Source: Rhodocyclaceae bacterium (GTDB lineage Bacteria; Pseudomonadota; Gammaproteobacteria; Burkholderiales; Rhodocyclaceae). From it: a DNA stretch of 64,000 nucleotides. The position numbers were made by a program, and so were the translations under genes. Below, one piece after another: positions 29,523-38,164 of the stretch; the first letter of the stretch is position 1, and each line of letters opens with the position of its first letter. The stretch covers positions 1-64,000 of the forward strand of contig JADKDD010000002.1 of NCBI GenBank assembly GCA_016718525.1. The letters are read 5' to 3'. Under the pieces are notes generated by a model, which was not told where the DNA came from, did not search any database, and saw nothing but the letters and a program-made list of their open reading frames with translations.

Positions 29523-30218
29523 TTATATCGCGAGCAGTTCACACACGCCGTCGCGCTCCATATCAACACCGGCACCACGCTTGATGATCTCTCCGCGCTC
29601 CATGACCAGATAGTGATCGGCCAGGCTGCGGGCGAAGTCGTAATACTGCTCGACCAGCAGGATCGCCATGTTGCCTTCTGCCGCCAGGTTTCTAATCGCC
29701 CGCTCAATGTCCTTGATGATCGACGGCTGTATGCCTTCGGTCGGCTCGTCGAGAATCAACAGTCGCGGGCCGAATGCCAGCGCACGACCAATCGCCAACT
29801 GCTGCTGTTGTCCGCCGGAGAGATCGCCGCCACGGCGCTTGAGCATTTGTTTGAGCACCGGAAACATTTCAAAAATTCGCTCGGGTACCGGTGTGCCTGC
29901 CGGGCAGGTCGCGAGACCCATTTGCAAATTTTCCTGCACCGTCAAACGCGGAAATATCTCGCGACCTTGCGGCACAAAGCCAATCCCGGCCTTGACGCGC
30001 TGGTAGGACGGCGCGTTGGTGATTACCTGTTCGTCGAAACGGATCGCGCCGGTCTTGACAGGAACCAAACCCATCAGGCATTTCAACAAAGTCGTTTTAC
30101 CCACACCATTGCGGCCAAGCAAGGTGGTCACTTTGCCGATCGGCGCCTCGAAACTCACATCGCGCAGGATATGGCTGCCACCATAAAACTGATTGAGCTG
30201 ATCAACTTTCAACATCAT
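29523..30218 (-). CDS. urtE: Urea ABC transporter ATP-binding protein UrtE
   Basis: A 231-residue LivF-type ATPase. The Walker A motif LLGRNGVGKTTLLKCL, signature LSGGQQQQLAIGRAL and Walker B LLILDEPTEGIQPSI are present. It pairs with UrtD to power urea import through UrtBC. Its start overlaps the urtD stop, and ureD follows immediately. Confidence 0.95.
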   Translation of the reverse strand: MMLKVDQLNQFYGGSHILRDVSFEAPIGKVTTLLGRNGVGKTTLLKCLMGLVPVKTGAIRFDEQVITNAPSYQRVKAGIGFVPQGREIFPRLTVQENLQMGLATCPAGTPVPERIFEMFPVLKQMLKRRGGDLSGGQQQQLAIGRALAFGPRLLILDEPTEGIQPSIIKDIERAIRNLAAEGNMAILLVEQYYDFARSLADHYLVMERGEIIKRGAGVDMERDGVCELLAI

Positions 30219-30952
30219 TAACGCCCCAGATAAACCTCAATCACGCGCGCATCGTTTTGCACGGTCGCCAGATCGCCTTCGGCCAGCACCGAGCCTTCAT
30301 GCAGCACGGTAACTTTGCCGCCGAGTTGCTCGATGAAAGCCATGTCGTGCTCAACCACCACCAGCGAATGTTTGCCCGCCAGAGACTTGAACAACTCACC
30401 GGTGCGGGCCGTCTCGTCGTCAGTCATCCCGGCCACCGGTTCGTCGAGCAGCAGCAAGCGCGGATCCTGAATCAGCAGCATGCCGATTTCCAACCATTGC
30501 TTCTGGCCGTGCGAAAGCAGGCCGGCCTGACGTTCCGCTTGGTGGTCAAGACGAATTTGTTTCAGTGTGTCGCTCACCCGATCACGCTCGCTGTCGTCGA
30601 GCCAAGCGAACATGCTGACCCGTGCGCGCTTATCCATCTTCATCGCCAGTTCGAGATTTTCAAACACCGTCAGATTTTCAAAAATCGTCGGCTTCTGAAA
30701 TTTGCGCCCGATACCCAGGTGTGCAATATCTGCTTCAGTCATGCGCCGCACATCGATGGTCTGATCGAACATCACTTTGCCGCGATCCGCACGCGTCTTG
30801 CCGGTGATGACGTCCATCATTGTGGTCTTGCCAGCGCCATTGGGGCCGATGATGCAACGGAGTTCACCAACGGCAATATCCAGGGACAAACTATTCAGTG
30901 CGCGAAAGCCATCGAAACTGACGGTGACTTCATGTAAAAGCAGGATACTCAT
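30218..30952 (-). CDS. urtD: Urea ABC transporter ATP-binding protein UrtD
   Basis: A 244-residue LivG-type ATPase with Walker A IIGPNGAGKTTMMDVI, a signature motif of reduced form (LSHGQKQWLEIGM) typical of this group, and Walker B LLLLDEPVAGM. The ATG at 30952 overlaps the urtC stop and is preferred over the longer frame from 31060, which runs antisense-like through urtC. Confidence 0.94.
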   Translation of the reverse strand: MSILLLHEVTVSFDGFRALNSLSLDIAVGELRCIIGPNGAGKTTMMDVITGKTRADRGKVMFDQTIDVRRMTEADIAHLGIGRKFQKPTIFENLTVFENLELAMKMDKRARVSMFAWLDDSERDRVSDTLKQIRLDHQAERQAGLLSHGQKQWLEIGMLLIQDPRLLLLDEPVAGMTDDETARTGELFKSLAGKHSLVVVEHDMAFIEQLGGKVTVLHEGSVLAEGDLATVQNDARVIEVYLGR

Positions 30953-32106
30953 TTTGCTGCACCCGGTTCGACAGCTGCGTCTGCCGGTGCGATTGCCAAC
31001 GCATTCGCCCGCTTCTCTCGCCATTGTGACCACAACCCGACAACGCCCTGCGGCAGCCACAAAGTCACACCGACAAATAAGGCGCCGAGGAAAAACAACC
31101 AGTATTCTGGGAATGCCTGGGTAAAGAAGCTCTTTGACAAATTGACGATGAAAGCGCCAATCACCGGCCCGACTAAAGTCGCGCGTCCGCCAACCGCGAC
31201 CCAGATCGCAATCTCAATGGAATTGGCGGGTGACATCTCACCGGGGTTGATGATGCCGACTTGCGGTACGTACAGCGCACCGGCAATTCCACAAAGAAAC
31301 GCCGAAAGCGTCCACGCGGCGAGCTTGTAATGCAAAGGGTTATAGCCAAGGAACATCACGCGTGATTCAGCATCGCGAATTGCCATCAAGACCCGGCCGA
31401 ATTTTGAGCTGACAACATAACGGCACAACACCAGTGTTGCCATGAGCATCGCGGCCGAAAGCGCAAACAACGTCACCCTCATCTCCGGCGAGGTGATGCT
31501 GTAACCGGCGATGCGTTTGAAATCAGTAAAGCCGTTATTGCCACCGAAACCGGTTTCATTACGGAAGAAATACAGCATCGCGGCGAAAGTCATTGCCTGC
31601 GTGATGATGGAAAAGTACACCCCTTTGATGCGCGAGCGAAAGGCGAAGAAGCCGAATACCAAAGCCACTAGTGCCGGAACTGTCAGCACCAGCACTGCGG
31701 CCCACCAAATGGAGTCGCTACCGGTCCAGTACCACGGCAATTGCTTCCAGTCGAGGAAGACCATGAAGTCAGGCAGATCGGATTGATAGGATCCATCGCG
31801 GCCGATCTGGCGCATCAGATACATGCCGAATGCGTAGCCACCGAGCGCAAAAAACAGGCCGTGGCCCAGTGACAAAATTCCTGCGTACCCCCAGATCAAA
31901 TCCATTGCCACGCCAACGATGGCGAAGCACATGATCTTGCCGATCAAGGTAATGGCGTAACTCGAGACATGAAAGACACTGGTCTCGGGCACCGCAAGAT
32001 GCAGCAATGGCACGACCAGCAAGGCAAATGTAGTGAAGATTGCCAATGCCTGCCAGCCGGCTTTAGGCGTTGCGCTGAAAAAGCGAACAATGAAAGGTCG
32101 TCTCAT
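30949..32106 (-). CDS. urtC: Urea ABC transporter permease UrtC
   Basis: A 385-residue LivM-type permease with about ten hydrophobic segments and the family sections GYAGILSLGHGLFFALGGYA and GAFIVNLSKSFFTQAFPEYW. It overlaps urtB and urtD by four bases each and forms the membrane channel with UrtB. Confidence 0.94.
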   Translation of the reverse strand: MRRPFIVRFFSATPKAGWQALAIFTTFALLVVPLLHLAVPETSVFHVSSYAITLIGKIMCFAIVGVAMDLIWGYAGILSLGHGLFFALGGYAFGMYLMRQIGRDGSYQSDLPDFMVFLDWKQLPWYWTGSDSIWWAAVLVLTVPALVALVFGFFAFRSRIKGVYFSIITQAMTFAAMLYFFRNETGFGGNNGFTDFKRIAGYSITSPEMRVTLFALSAAMLMATLVLCRYVVSSKFGRVLMAIRDAESRVMFLGYNPLHYKLAAWTLSAFLCGIAGALYVPQVGIINPGEMSPANSIEIAIWVAVGGRATLVGPVIGAFIVNLSKSFFTQAFPEYWLFFLGALFVGVTLWLPQGVVGLWSQWREKRANALAIAPADAAVEPGAAK

Positions 32107-33605
32107 GACTCGACAAACCGTCCTTTAAGCGCAAATAAACCCTGCGGACGCTTCTGAATGAAGATGATGATGAATACGAGTACCAGAATTTTTGCTACCA
32201 CCGCACCAGCGCCAGCTTCGATGAACTTGGTTGCTACCCCGAGGCCAAGTGCTGCCCACACCGCGCCGGCCAACTGCCCTACGCCACCCAGTACCACCAC
32301 CATAAAGGAATCAACGATGTAGCCCTGCCCCATGTCCGGCCCGACGTTGGCGATCTGCGACAGCGCCACACCGCCCAAGCCGGCGATACCTGCACCGAGC
32401 GCAAAGGCCACCGTATCAATTCGCGCCGTCGGCACGCCGACACATCCGGCCATGCCGCGATTCTGTGTCACGGCGCGGACAAACATGCCGAGGCGCGTCT
32501 TGTTCATCAACACCCAAACCAGGGTCAGCACAAACAGCGAAAAGCCAATGATGAAAATGCGGTTTAGCGGCAAGACAATACCAGGCATGACCTCAACGCC
32601 ACCAGTCATCCAGCTCGGATTTGCCAATTCGACATTCTGCGCACCGAAAATCAGTCGTGCAGCCTGGATCAAAATTAACGACAAGCCCCAGGTGGCGAGC
32701 AAGGTTTCCAGCGGGCGGCCATACAGCCAGCGGATCACCGTGCGTTCCAACACCACGCCGACCGCCGCCGCAGCGAGGAATGCGACCGGGATAGCGACCG
32801 GTACATACCAGTCCAGTTGTGCCGGGAAAAAAGTGCGAAAAATGCTTTGCACGCCAAAAGTGGCGTAAGCACCAATCATTAACAATTCGCCGTGCGCCAT
32901 ATTGATAACGCCCATCACGCCATAGGTGATCGCCAGACCCATGGCAGCAAGCAGCAGGATGCTGGCCAGACTTAATCCGGAGAAAACCCGACCGACATTT
33001 TCGACAACAGTCTGGCGTTGTTTAACCTGCAGATAGGATCGAAAGGCCGCCATGCGCACCGCTGTTTCGGCTTCATTTTCCGGCTTGCTCATCTCGAACA
33101 ACACCGATTTGTTATTGGGATCGGCGCTGGTGGCAAGCGCCGTTACCGCGGCAAGGCGTATATCCTTGTCCGGATCCTTTAATGTAGCCAAGGCATAGAC
33201 TTCCACCAGCAGCGCCTTGACTTTGACATCGCTCTCTTGCGCGATTGCCTTGCGCAACATCGGCGCCATCGACGCATCTACATTGGTGCTGATTTCCTTG
33301 ACTGAATTCAGCCGAACGACAGCACTGGGATCGAATAACTTGAGCACCGCCAGCGCGCCATCGATTTCACGACGCACACGATTATTAATAGTGATCGGCT
33401 GGCCATCCGGGTCATTCAGATTGCCATCGGCCAGCGACTGCAAAATACTTTTCGCATCCGGCTCGGCAGACTGGGCGATCTTTTGAATCGCGATGATTTT
33501 CTCGTCGGAGTCTTCGGCCGCCAACTGAGTGAGCAGGCGCGTGTCTACCGCCGCATGGGCAAAGGAACTGAGGGCGACAAGTATCGTCACAAAAATGTGT
33601 CGCAT
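32103..33605 (-). CDS. urtB: Urea ABC transporter permease UrtB
   Basis: A 500-residue LivH-type permease. After a signal-like N-terminus (FVTILVALSSFAHA) come about 190 residues of HEAT-like periplasmic sequence, a feature of UrtB, and then the permease domain with GVMGVINMAHGELLMIGAYA. The ATG at 33605 begins the signal sequence. The frame upstream of it reaches the intercistronic hairpin and is not part of the gene. Confidence 0.93.
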   Translation of the reverse strand: MRHIFVTILVALSSFAHAAVDTRLLTQLAAEDSDEKIIAIQKIAQSAEPDAKSILQSLADGNLNDPDGQPITINNRVRREIDGALAVLKLFDPSAVVRLNSVKEISTNVDASMAPMLRKAIAQESDVKVKALLVEVYALATLKDPDKDIRLAAVTALATSADPNNKSVLFEMSKPENEAETAVRMAAFRSYLQVKQRQTVVENVGRVFSGLSLASILLLAAMGLAITYGVMGVINMAHGELLMIGAYATFGVQSIFRTFFPAQLDWYVPVAIPVAFLAAAAVGVVLERTVIRWLYGRPLETLLATWGLSLILIQAARLIFGAQNVELANPSWMTGGVEVMPGIVLPLNRIFIIGFSLFVLTLVWVLMNKTRLGMFVRAVTQNRGMAGCVGVPTARIDTVAFALGAGIAGLGGVALSQIANVGPDMGQGYIVDSFMVVVLGGVGQLAGAVWAALGLGVATKFIEAGAGAVVAKILVLVFIIIFIQKRPQGLFALKGRFVES

Positions 33606-33677
33606 AATTACACGTAGGAACTTGAGTCCGGCGGGAATATGCCAGTTGGTGCTGATGGGGCGCCGTCTAGCTGCAGA

Positions 33678-33701
33678 GCGACGCGCCAACCGGCGCGTCG
33701 C
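33678..33701. terminator. Intercistronic hairpin after urtA
   Basis: A perfect ten-base stem (GCGACGCGCC / GGCGCGTCGC) with a four-base loop lies 15 bases after the urtA stop. There is no T-run on the minus strand, so it is more likely an mRNA-stabilising or attenuating hairpin that leaves urtA in excess over the downstream permease genes. Confidence 0.6.
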
Positions 33702-33715
33702 CCAAGACAAGCACG

Positions 33716-34990
33716 TTACTTGGCTGCCACTTCCGGCTCGCCCTTCTTCTTGTCGTTACCTGCAATGTAAGGACTCCACGGCTCAGCCTTGATCGGCCCC
33801 TTGGTCTTCCAAACCACGTTGAACTGTCCATCAGCCTTGATCTCGCCGATAAATACCGGCTTATGCAGATGGTGGTTCTTTTCATCCATCTTGATCAGGA
33901 ATCCATCCGGTGCCTTAAAGGTCTGGCCGGCCATTGCGGCGATCACCTTGTCGGTGTCCGTGCTCTTGGCTTTTTCGACTGCTTGCGCCCACATGTGGAT
34001 GCCGATGTAGGTCGCTTCCATTGGATCGTTGGTCACCACAGTCGCCGCGTTCGGAAGCTTCTGCTTCACCGCCCAATCCTTGTACATCTTGATGAAGGCT
34101 TCGTTGGTCGGGTTCTTGATCGACTCGAAATAGTTCCACGCAGCCAGATGTCCGACCAGCGGCTTGGTGTCGACACCCCGCAATTCTTCCTCACCCACCG
34201 AGAAAGCCACGACCGGCACATCGGTGGCTTTCAGACCGGCGTTACCGAGTTCCTTGTAAAAGGGCACGTTGGAATCGCCATTGATGGTTGAAACCACAGC
34301 CGTCTTCTTGCCTTCGGATGAGAACTTCTTGATCTTGGCGATAATGGTTTGGTAATCGCTGTGGCCGAAGGGCGTGTAGTCTTCCATGATGTCGGCTTCC
34401 GCAACACCCTTGCTTTTGAGGAAGGCGCGCAAAATCTTGTTGGTGGTGCGCGGGTAGACATAGTCGGTACCCAGCAGCACAAAGCGCTTGGCCGAACCGC
34501 CATCCTTGCTCATCAAATATTCGACTGCCGGAATCGCTTGCTGGTTAGGTGCTGCACCGGTATAGAACACATTTTTTTCGAGTTCTTCACCTTCGTATTG
34601 AACGGGGTAGAACAGCAATCCGTTCAGTTCCTTGAACACCGGATTGACCGACTTCCTTGAGACCGAAGTCCAGCAACCAAAAACGACGGCAACCTTGTCT
34701 TGCGTCAGCAGACCACGCGCCTTTTCTGCAAACAAAGGCCAGTTGGAAGCCGGGTCGACGACTACCGGCTCAAGTTTTTTGCCCATCACGCCACCCTTGG
34801 CGTTAATTTCAGCAATGGTCATCAGCGCCGTTTCCTTCAGCGCCGTTTCCGAAATTGCCATCGTGCCCGAGAGAGAATGCAAGATGCCAACCTTGATGGT
34901 GTCGGCGGCTACAGCAGGGAGTGAACTGAATCCGGCGGTGGCCAGAGCGATCGATATCGCAGTGGCTTTGACGAAGTTGCGACGATGCAT
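33716..34990 (-). CDS. urtA: Urea ABC transporter substrate-binding protein UrtA
   Basis: A 424-residue periplasmic urea-binding protein of the Leu/Ile/Val-binding family. The N-terminus has twin arginines (HRRNFVKATAISIALATAG) and a cleavage site AVAAD. The sections VGILHSLSGTMAISE, FGCWTSVSRKSVNPVF and LFYPVQYEGEELEKNV are diagnostic of UrtA. It is the first gene of the urt-ure operon and lies behind a sigma-54 type promoter. Confidence 0.95.
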   Translation of the reverse strand: MHRRNFVKATAISIALATAGFSSLPAVAADTIKVGILHSLSGTMAISETALKETALMTIAEINAKGGVMGKKLEPVVVDPASNWPLFAEKARGLLTQDKVAVVFGCWTSVSRKSVNPVFKELNGLLFYPVQYEGEELEKNVFYTGAAPNQQAIPAVEYLMSKDGGSAKRFVLLGTDYVYPRTTNKILRAFLKSKGVAEADIMEDYTPFGHSDYQTIIAKIKKFSSEGKKTAVVSTINGDSNVPFYKELGNAGLKATDVPVVAFSVGEEELRGVDTKPLVGHLAAWNYFESIKNPTNEAFIKMYKDWAVKQKLPNAATVVTNDPMEATYIGIHMWAQAVEKAKSTDTDKVIAAMAGQTFKAPDGFLIKMDEKNHHLHKPVFIGEIKADGQFNVVWKTKGPIKAEPWSPYIAGNDKKKGEPEVAAK

Positions 34991-35051
34991 GGCAATTCCT
35001 TTAGGTAGGTTGAGATCAACCGTTCATTTTCAAACGGTGCAACCCTTCCTT

Positions 35052-35067
35052 AGCGAACATCGTGCCA
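35052..35067 (-). promoter_or_regulatory. urtA: Sigma-54 type promoter of the urt-ure operon
   Basis: Minus-strand TGGCACGATGTTCGCT matches the -24/-12 consensus with GG and GC ten bases apart and one mismatch (TCGCT for TTGCT). It lies 62 bases before the urtA ATG. NtrC-type nitrogen control would be expected. GCACC half-sites occur upstream (near 35166 and 35200), but I see no perfect NtrC dyad. Confidence 0.65.
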
Positions 35068-35120
35068 AGTCATGTTTTCCCGCGGCCAGCTAACAAATGA
35101 CCGCATAACAGCGGGGGATT

Positions 35121-35220
35121 GAGCGCTCCTCTCAACCTCATCCCCACACCCCATTTGACGATGACGCACCAAAACAGCTAGGGCAGGCACCGGGGAATGC
35201 ACCACTTAGGAGCGCTCCTC
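35121..35220. repeat. Repeated GAGCGCTCCTC motif between urtA and the flavocytochrome gene
   Basis: GAGCGCTCCTC occurs at 35121-35131 and 35210-35220. The second copy is part of the 12-base palindrome AGGAGCGCTCCT (35208-35219), which lies 17 bases after the end of the flavocytochrome gene. It may help end the sox transcript or bind a regulator of urtA. Confidence 0.4.
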
Positions 35221-35236
35221 GCAAGGCTTTATCTGC

Positions 35237-36523
35237 TTAGGTCAGCATCTCTTTCCAAATCGTATTCGCCCAGGCATGGGCAAAGATACCTTCGAGTTTG
35301 TTTGGTTCAATCGACACACCGCCGGCACCGGCAACTGGTTGCGGCGCCTTTTTCTCCGCGTCGTAGCGGTGCACCGATGCAACGTGCATACCGCGATTCT
35401 CGTCAACCATCGAGTAGCAGGTATTGGCCATCAAGGTTGGCTGCGCCGGGCGTCCTGAAAGCATCTCGACAATCGCCGCCGCGGCCGCTTTGCCGTGCTG
35501 GTTAGCCATGTGACCGGATTTCGGCATCGTCGGACCCGGCATCAAGGCATCACCAATAACGTGGACATTCTTGACGGCCGTTGATTCAAGTGTGACCCAG
35601 TCGACCGCGCACCAACGCTGATTGACATTGATCAGGCCGGCACTTTGGGCGATGTCCCCGGCGCGGTGGGGTGGCACGACATTGAGTACCGCAGCCTTGA
35701 CGGTGTCGCCCAATTCATTGGTCACCGAGTTCTGCGCTGCATCAACGCTGACTGCGTTCCAGTTTGGCTGGTAGTCGATGATTTCCTTGTAATCCGCCTC
35801 CCAGACGCCACGGAAGAGTTTTTCCTTCGACTGCACTTTGTCATTGGCATCGAGCACCAGAACCTTCGATTTTGGTTTATTGGTCTTGAGGTAGGAAGCG
35901 ATCAAGCAAGCGCGCTCGTAGGGTCCCGGTGGGCAGCGGTACGGTGCCTTGGGAATCGTCAGCGCATAGACGCCACCATCGGGCATCGCCTCCAATTGCT
36001 TGCGCAGCGCCAGTGTTTGCGGCCCGGCCTTCCATGCGTGCAAAATCTTTTCCCGCGCGGCTTCGTTATATCCGGTGATCTGGTCAAACAGGAAGTCAAT
36101 TCCGGGAGCCACGATGACATGATCGAATGCAAACTCACCACTGTGATCGGTCTTGACTCGCTTTTTTTCAACATCAATGGCAGTTACGCTGGCGTGAACC
36201 AGTTTGACACCCCAGTTCTTCTTCAGGCCGTCGTAGCCGTGACGCAAAGTATCAAAGTTGCGATATCCGGCGAGCACTTCATTTGACATCGGGCACGAGA
36301 CAAATTCCTTGCTGCGCTCGATCAGGGTGACATCAATTCGACCCTCGCTCCACATGCGCAAATACTTGGCGGCAGTGGCGCCACCGTAACCACCGCCGAT
36401 CACCACCACCCGCCCGATGGACTTCCTGTTCGCGGCCAACGCGCTTCCGCTCAGCGCGGCGACGGAAATTCCGGCGCCGACGGCTTTGATAAATTGACGA
36501 CGAGTATTGTTTTGGCTGTTCAT
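35237..36523 (-). CDS. soxF: Flavocytochrome c sulfide dehydrogenase flavoprotein (FccB/SoxF)
   Basis: A 428-residue periplasmic FAD protein that oxidises sulfide and passes electrons to a cytochrome c. It has a Tat signal (TRRQFIKAVGAGISVAALSG), the FAD fold VVVIGGGYGGATAAKYLR and the FccB C-terminal region with the redox cysteine in ANTCYSMVDENRG. The ATG at 36523 is chosen for its AGGA ribosome site. The GTG and ATG a few codons upstream are alternatives. It follows a monoheme cytochrome c, its likely electron acceptor. Confidence 0.9.
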   Translation of the reverse strand: MNSQNNTRRQFIKAVGAGISVAALSGSALAANRKSIGRVVVIGGGYGGATAAKYLRMWSEGRIDVTLIERSKEFVSCPMSNEVLAGYRNFDTLRHGYDGLKKNWGVKLVHASVTAIDVEKKRVKTDHSGEFAFDHVIVAPGIDFLFDQITGYNEAAREKILHAWKAGPQTLALRKQLEAMPDGGVYALTIPKAPYRCPPGPYERACLIASYLKTNKPKSKVLVLDANDKVQSKEKLFRGVWEADYKEIIDYQPNWNAVSVDAAQNSVTNELGDTVKAAVLNVVPPHRAGDIAQSAGLINVNQRWCAVDWVTLESTAVKNVHVIGDALMPGPTMPKSGHMANQHGKAAAAAIVEMLSGRPAQPTLMANTCYSMVDENRGMHVASVHRYDAEKKAPQPVAGAGGVSIEPNKLEGIFAHAWANTIWKEMLT

Positions 36524-36531
36524 GATCATCC

Positions 36532-36831
36532 TCACTTTTTCTGCGCAGCAAAGTAAGCAGCAGCAATCGCGATTTCATCGTCGGTGTAGCCCTTGGACAA
36601 CTGATGCATCAGGGTCGCCTGCCGCGTACCGGCTTTGAACGCATTCATCTGTTCGATGATGTAGGTCTTGCTTAGTCCGGCCAATGCCGGAATCGTGCTG
36701 TGACCGCGTCCTTCGGTGCCGTGACAGTTAAAGCAGTTGGCGACAAAATAATTCGGCGCCGGGCTTTGCGCGAAGGTTGGCAGCGAAATGCAGGCCATCC
36801 CAAGTGTTGCGAGAATTCTTGCTGGACTCAT
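36532..36831 (-). CDS. Monoheme cytochrome c (FccA/SoxE-like)
   Basis: A 99-residue periplasmic class I cytochrome with a signal peptide (ATLGMACISLPTFA), heme site CFNCH, the family proline region HSTIPALAGL and a distal Met in ATLMHQLSKGY. It is encoded directly before the flavoprotein with a short overlap of signals, so the two probably form a flavocytochrome c pair. Confidence 0.88.
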   Translation of the reverse strand: MSPARILATLGMACISLPTFAQSPAPNYFVANCFNCHGTEGRGHSTIPALAGLSKTYIIEQMNAFKAGTRQATLMHQLSKGYTDDEIAIAAAYFAAQKK

Positions 36832-36877
36832 GGTTCACTCCGTTGACGTTGAACAGATTTCCTTGCACACAATACTG

Positions 36878-37207
36878 CTACTTGAACTTGTAAAAACTCT
36901 TGCTTAAAAAGAAGGCAATATCAGCCTCATCTTCCGGAAACAGGTCGAGCCGGAGTTCGCTGTTGCAGCGGGCTACCATGCCGTCCAACTGTTTTGGATT
37001 TTTTACTTTGCGATCACTGCGCAGGTACAACACATTACCATCACCAAGTCCGGATTTTTTGGCATGGCAGTTCGCACATTTATCCGCATGCAACACCTGG
37101 CCGCGATGCAAGGCGTCCGGTGTCGCATTGCTGCCGGCATTCGCGGCCGCCGCGAAGCAGTTCAGCGCGATTATCAATACAGTGCATCGGATCATGCCAG
37201 TGCTCAT
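36878..37207 (-). CDS. Small periplasmic monoheme cytochrome c
   Basis: A 109-residue protein with a signal peptide (TVLIIALNCFAAAANA), a heme site CANCH followed by basic loop sequence (AKKSGLGDGN), and a cysteine in VARCNSELRLDLFPEDE. It resembles short sulfur-cluster cytochromes. Its partner is not clear. It overlaps the metallo-beta-lactamase gene by four bases. Confidence 0.8.
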   Translation of the reverse strand: MSTGMIRCTVLIIALNCFAAAANAGSNATPDALHRGQVLHADKCANCHAKKSGLGDGNVLYLRSDRKVKNPKQLDGMVARCNSELRLDLFPEDEADIAFFLSKSFYKFK

Positions 37208-38163
37208 TGCGCCTCCTGCTGTATCGACAGATAAATGTTGTAGGCATTCATTCGATTGACTGCGCGAAACAAAGGATAGCCCTCATATTCAGTCCAGTCG
37301 GCCTTGGCGTAGGCCTCATCGAACGGATCCAAGTTTAATGCAGCGGGGGACATCATGGCGCGCAAATGCGCCAAGTAATCGCTGGTGAATTTAATCTCCT
37401 GCAAGGCATGGTTGGAGTGCGGGCCATGACCGGGAACGATGATCTTCGGCGCGACACCCTTCAGCGCCGTGAGCGCAGCAATCCAGCCGCGGCTGTCGGC
37501 ATTGCCAACGTAGGGGATGCGGGCTTGAAAAACCAGGTCTCCGGCGAACAACACACCCGTCGACGGCACAAACAGCGCAATGTCCTCGGCGGTGTGCGCC
37601 GGGCCGACGGGCTTGATGACGAAGCGTACTTTGCCCATCGTGAATGTGGTCTCGCCGCTAATCCATTCGTCGGCAGCCACCAGACGGGTGGAATCGTCAA
37701 TCCACGGAGCCAAGGTTTGCCGCGATGACGCCAAGCGTTGCGCACCAACATCCGAACTCAAATAGAGCTTGCCAGCCGCGTGCGCAACGATCTGCGCGCC
37801 GAGTGCCTTGAATACCTGCAAGCCATAAATATGATCGGCGTGGTAGTGCGTCACAATGACTTTACGAATCGGCTGGGCAGTAAGGTTCTTGATCGCCGCC
37901 ACCAGTGCTTGCGCCAGTACTGGAGAGCCGAGTGAGTCAATCACCACCACACCGCCATCGGTAATCACAAACCCTGCATTGGATATGAAGTTCCGGTTAT
38001 GCACTGACCCCATTTCGGCCATGCCCTGAACGTAGTAGGTGTTCGGTGCGACCTTGATTGGATCGAGCTTGTGCAGCGAAGTGCCAACACTGTTGTTGCC
38101 GGCGATACCGAGTGACGATAACGCAATGCAGCAGGAGAGCACAACGAGCCGCGTAATTGACAT
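37204..38163 (-). CDS. Periplasmic metallo-beta-lactamase-fold hydrolase (SoxH-like)
   Basis: A 319-residue secreted protein with signal peptide and the zinc motif VTHYHADHIYGLQVF, later ligands in GPAHTAEDIALFVPSTGVLFAGDLVF and VPGHGPHSNH. It belongs to the quinoprotein relay / SoxH group found with sox genes. Substrate unknown; roles in periplasmic sulfur or persulfide chemistry are inferred from position. It begins two bases after the soxB stop. Confidence 0.85.
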   Translation of the reverse strand: MSITRLVVLSCCIALSSLGIAGNNSVGTSLHKLDPIKVAPNTYYVQGMAEMGSVHNRNFISNAGFVITDGGVVVIDSLGSPVLAQALVAAIKNLTAQPIRKVIVTHYHADHIYGLQVFKALGAQIVAHAAGKLYLSSDVGAQRLASSRQTLAPWIDDSTRLVAADEWISGETTFTMGKVRFVIKPVGPAHTAEDIALFVPSTGVLFAGDLVFQARIPYVGNADSRGWIAALTALKGVAPKIIVPGHGPHSNHALQEIKFTSDYLAHLRAMMSPAALNLDPFDEAYAKADWTEYEGYPLFRAVNRMNAYNIYLSIQQEAQ

Positions 38164-38164
38164 C

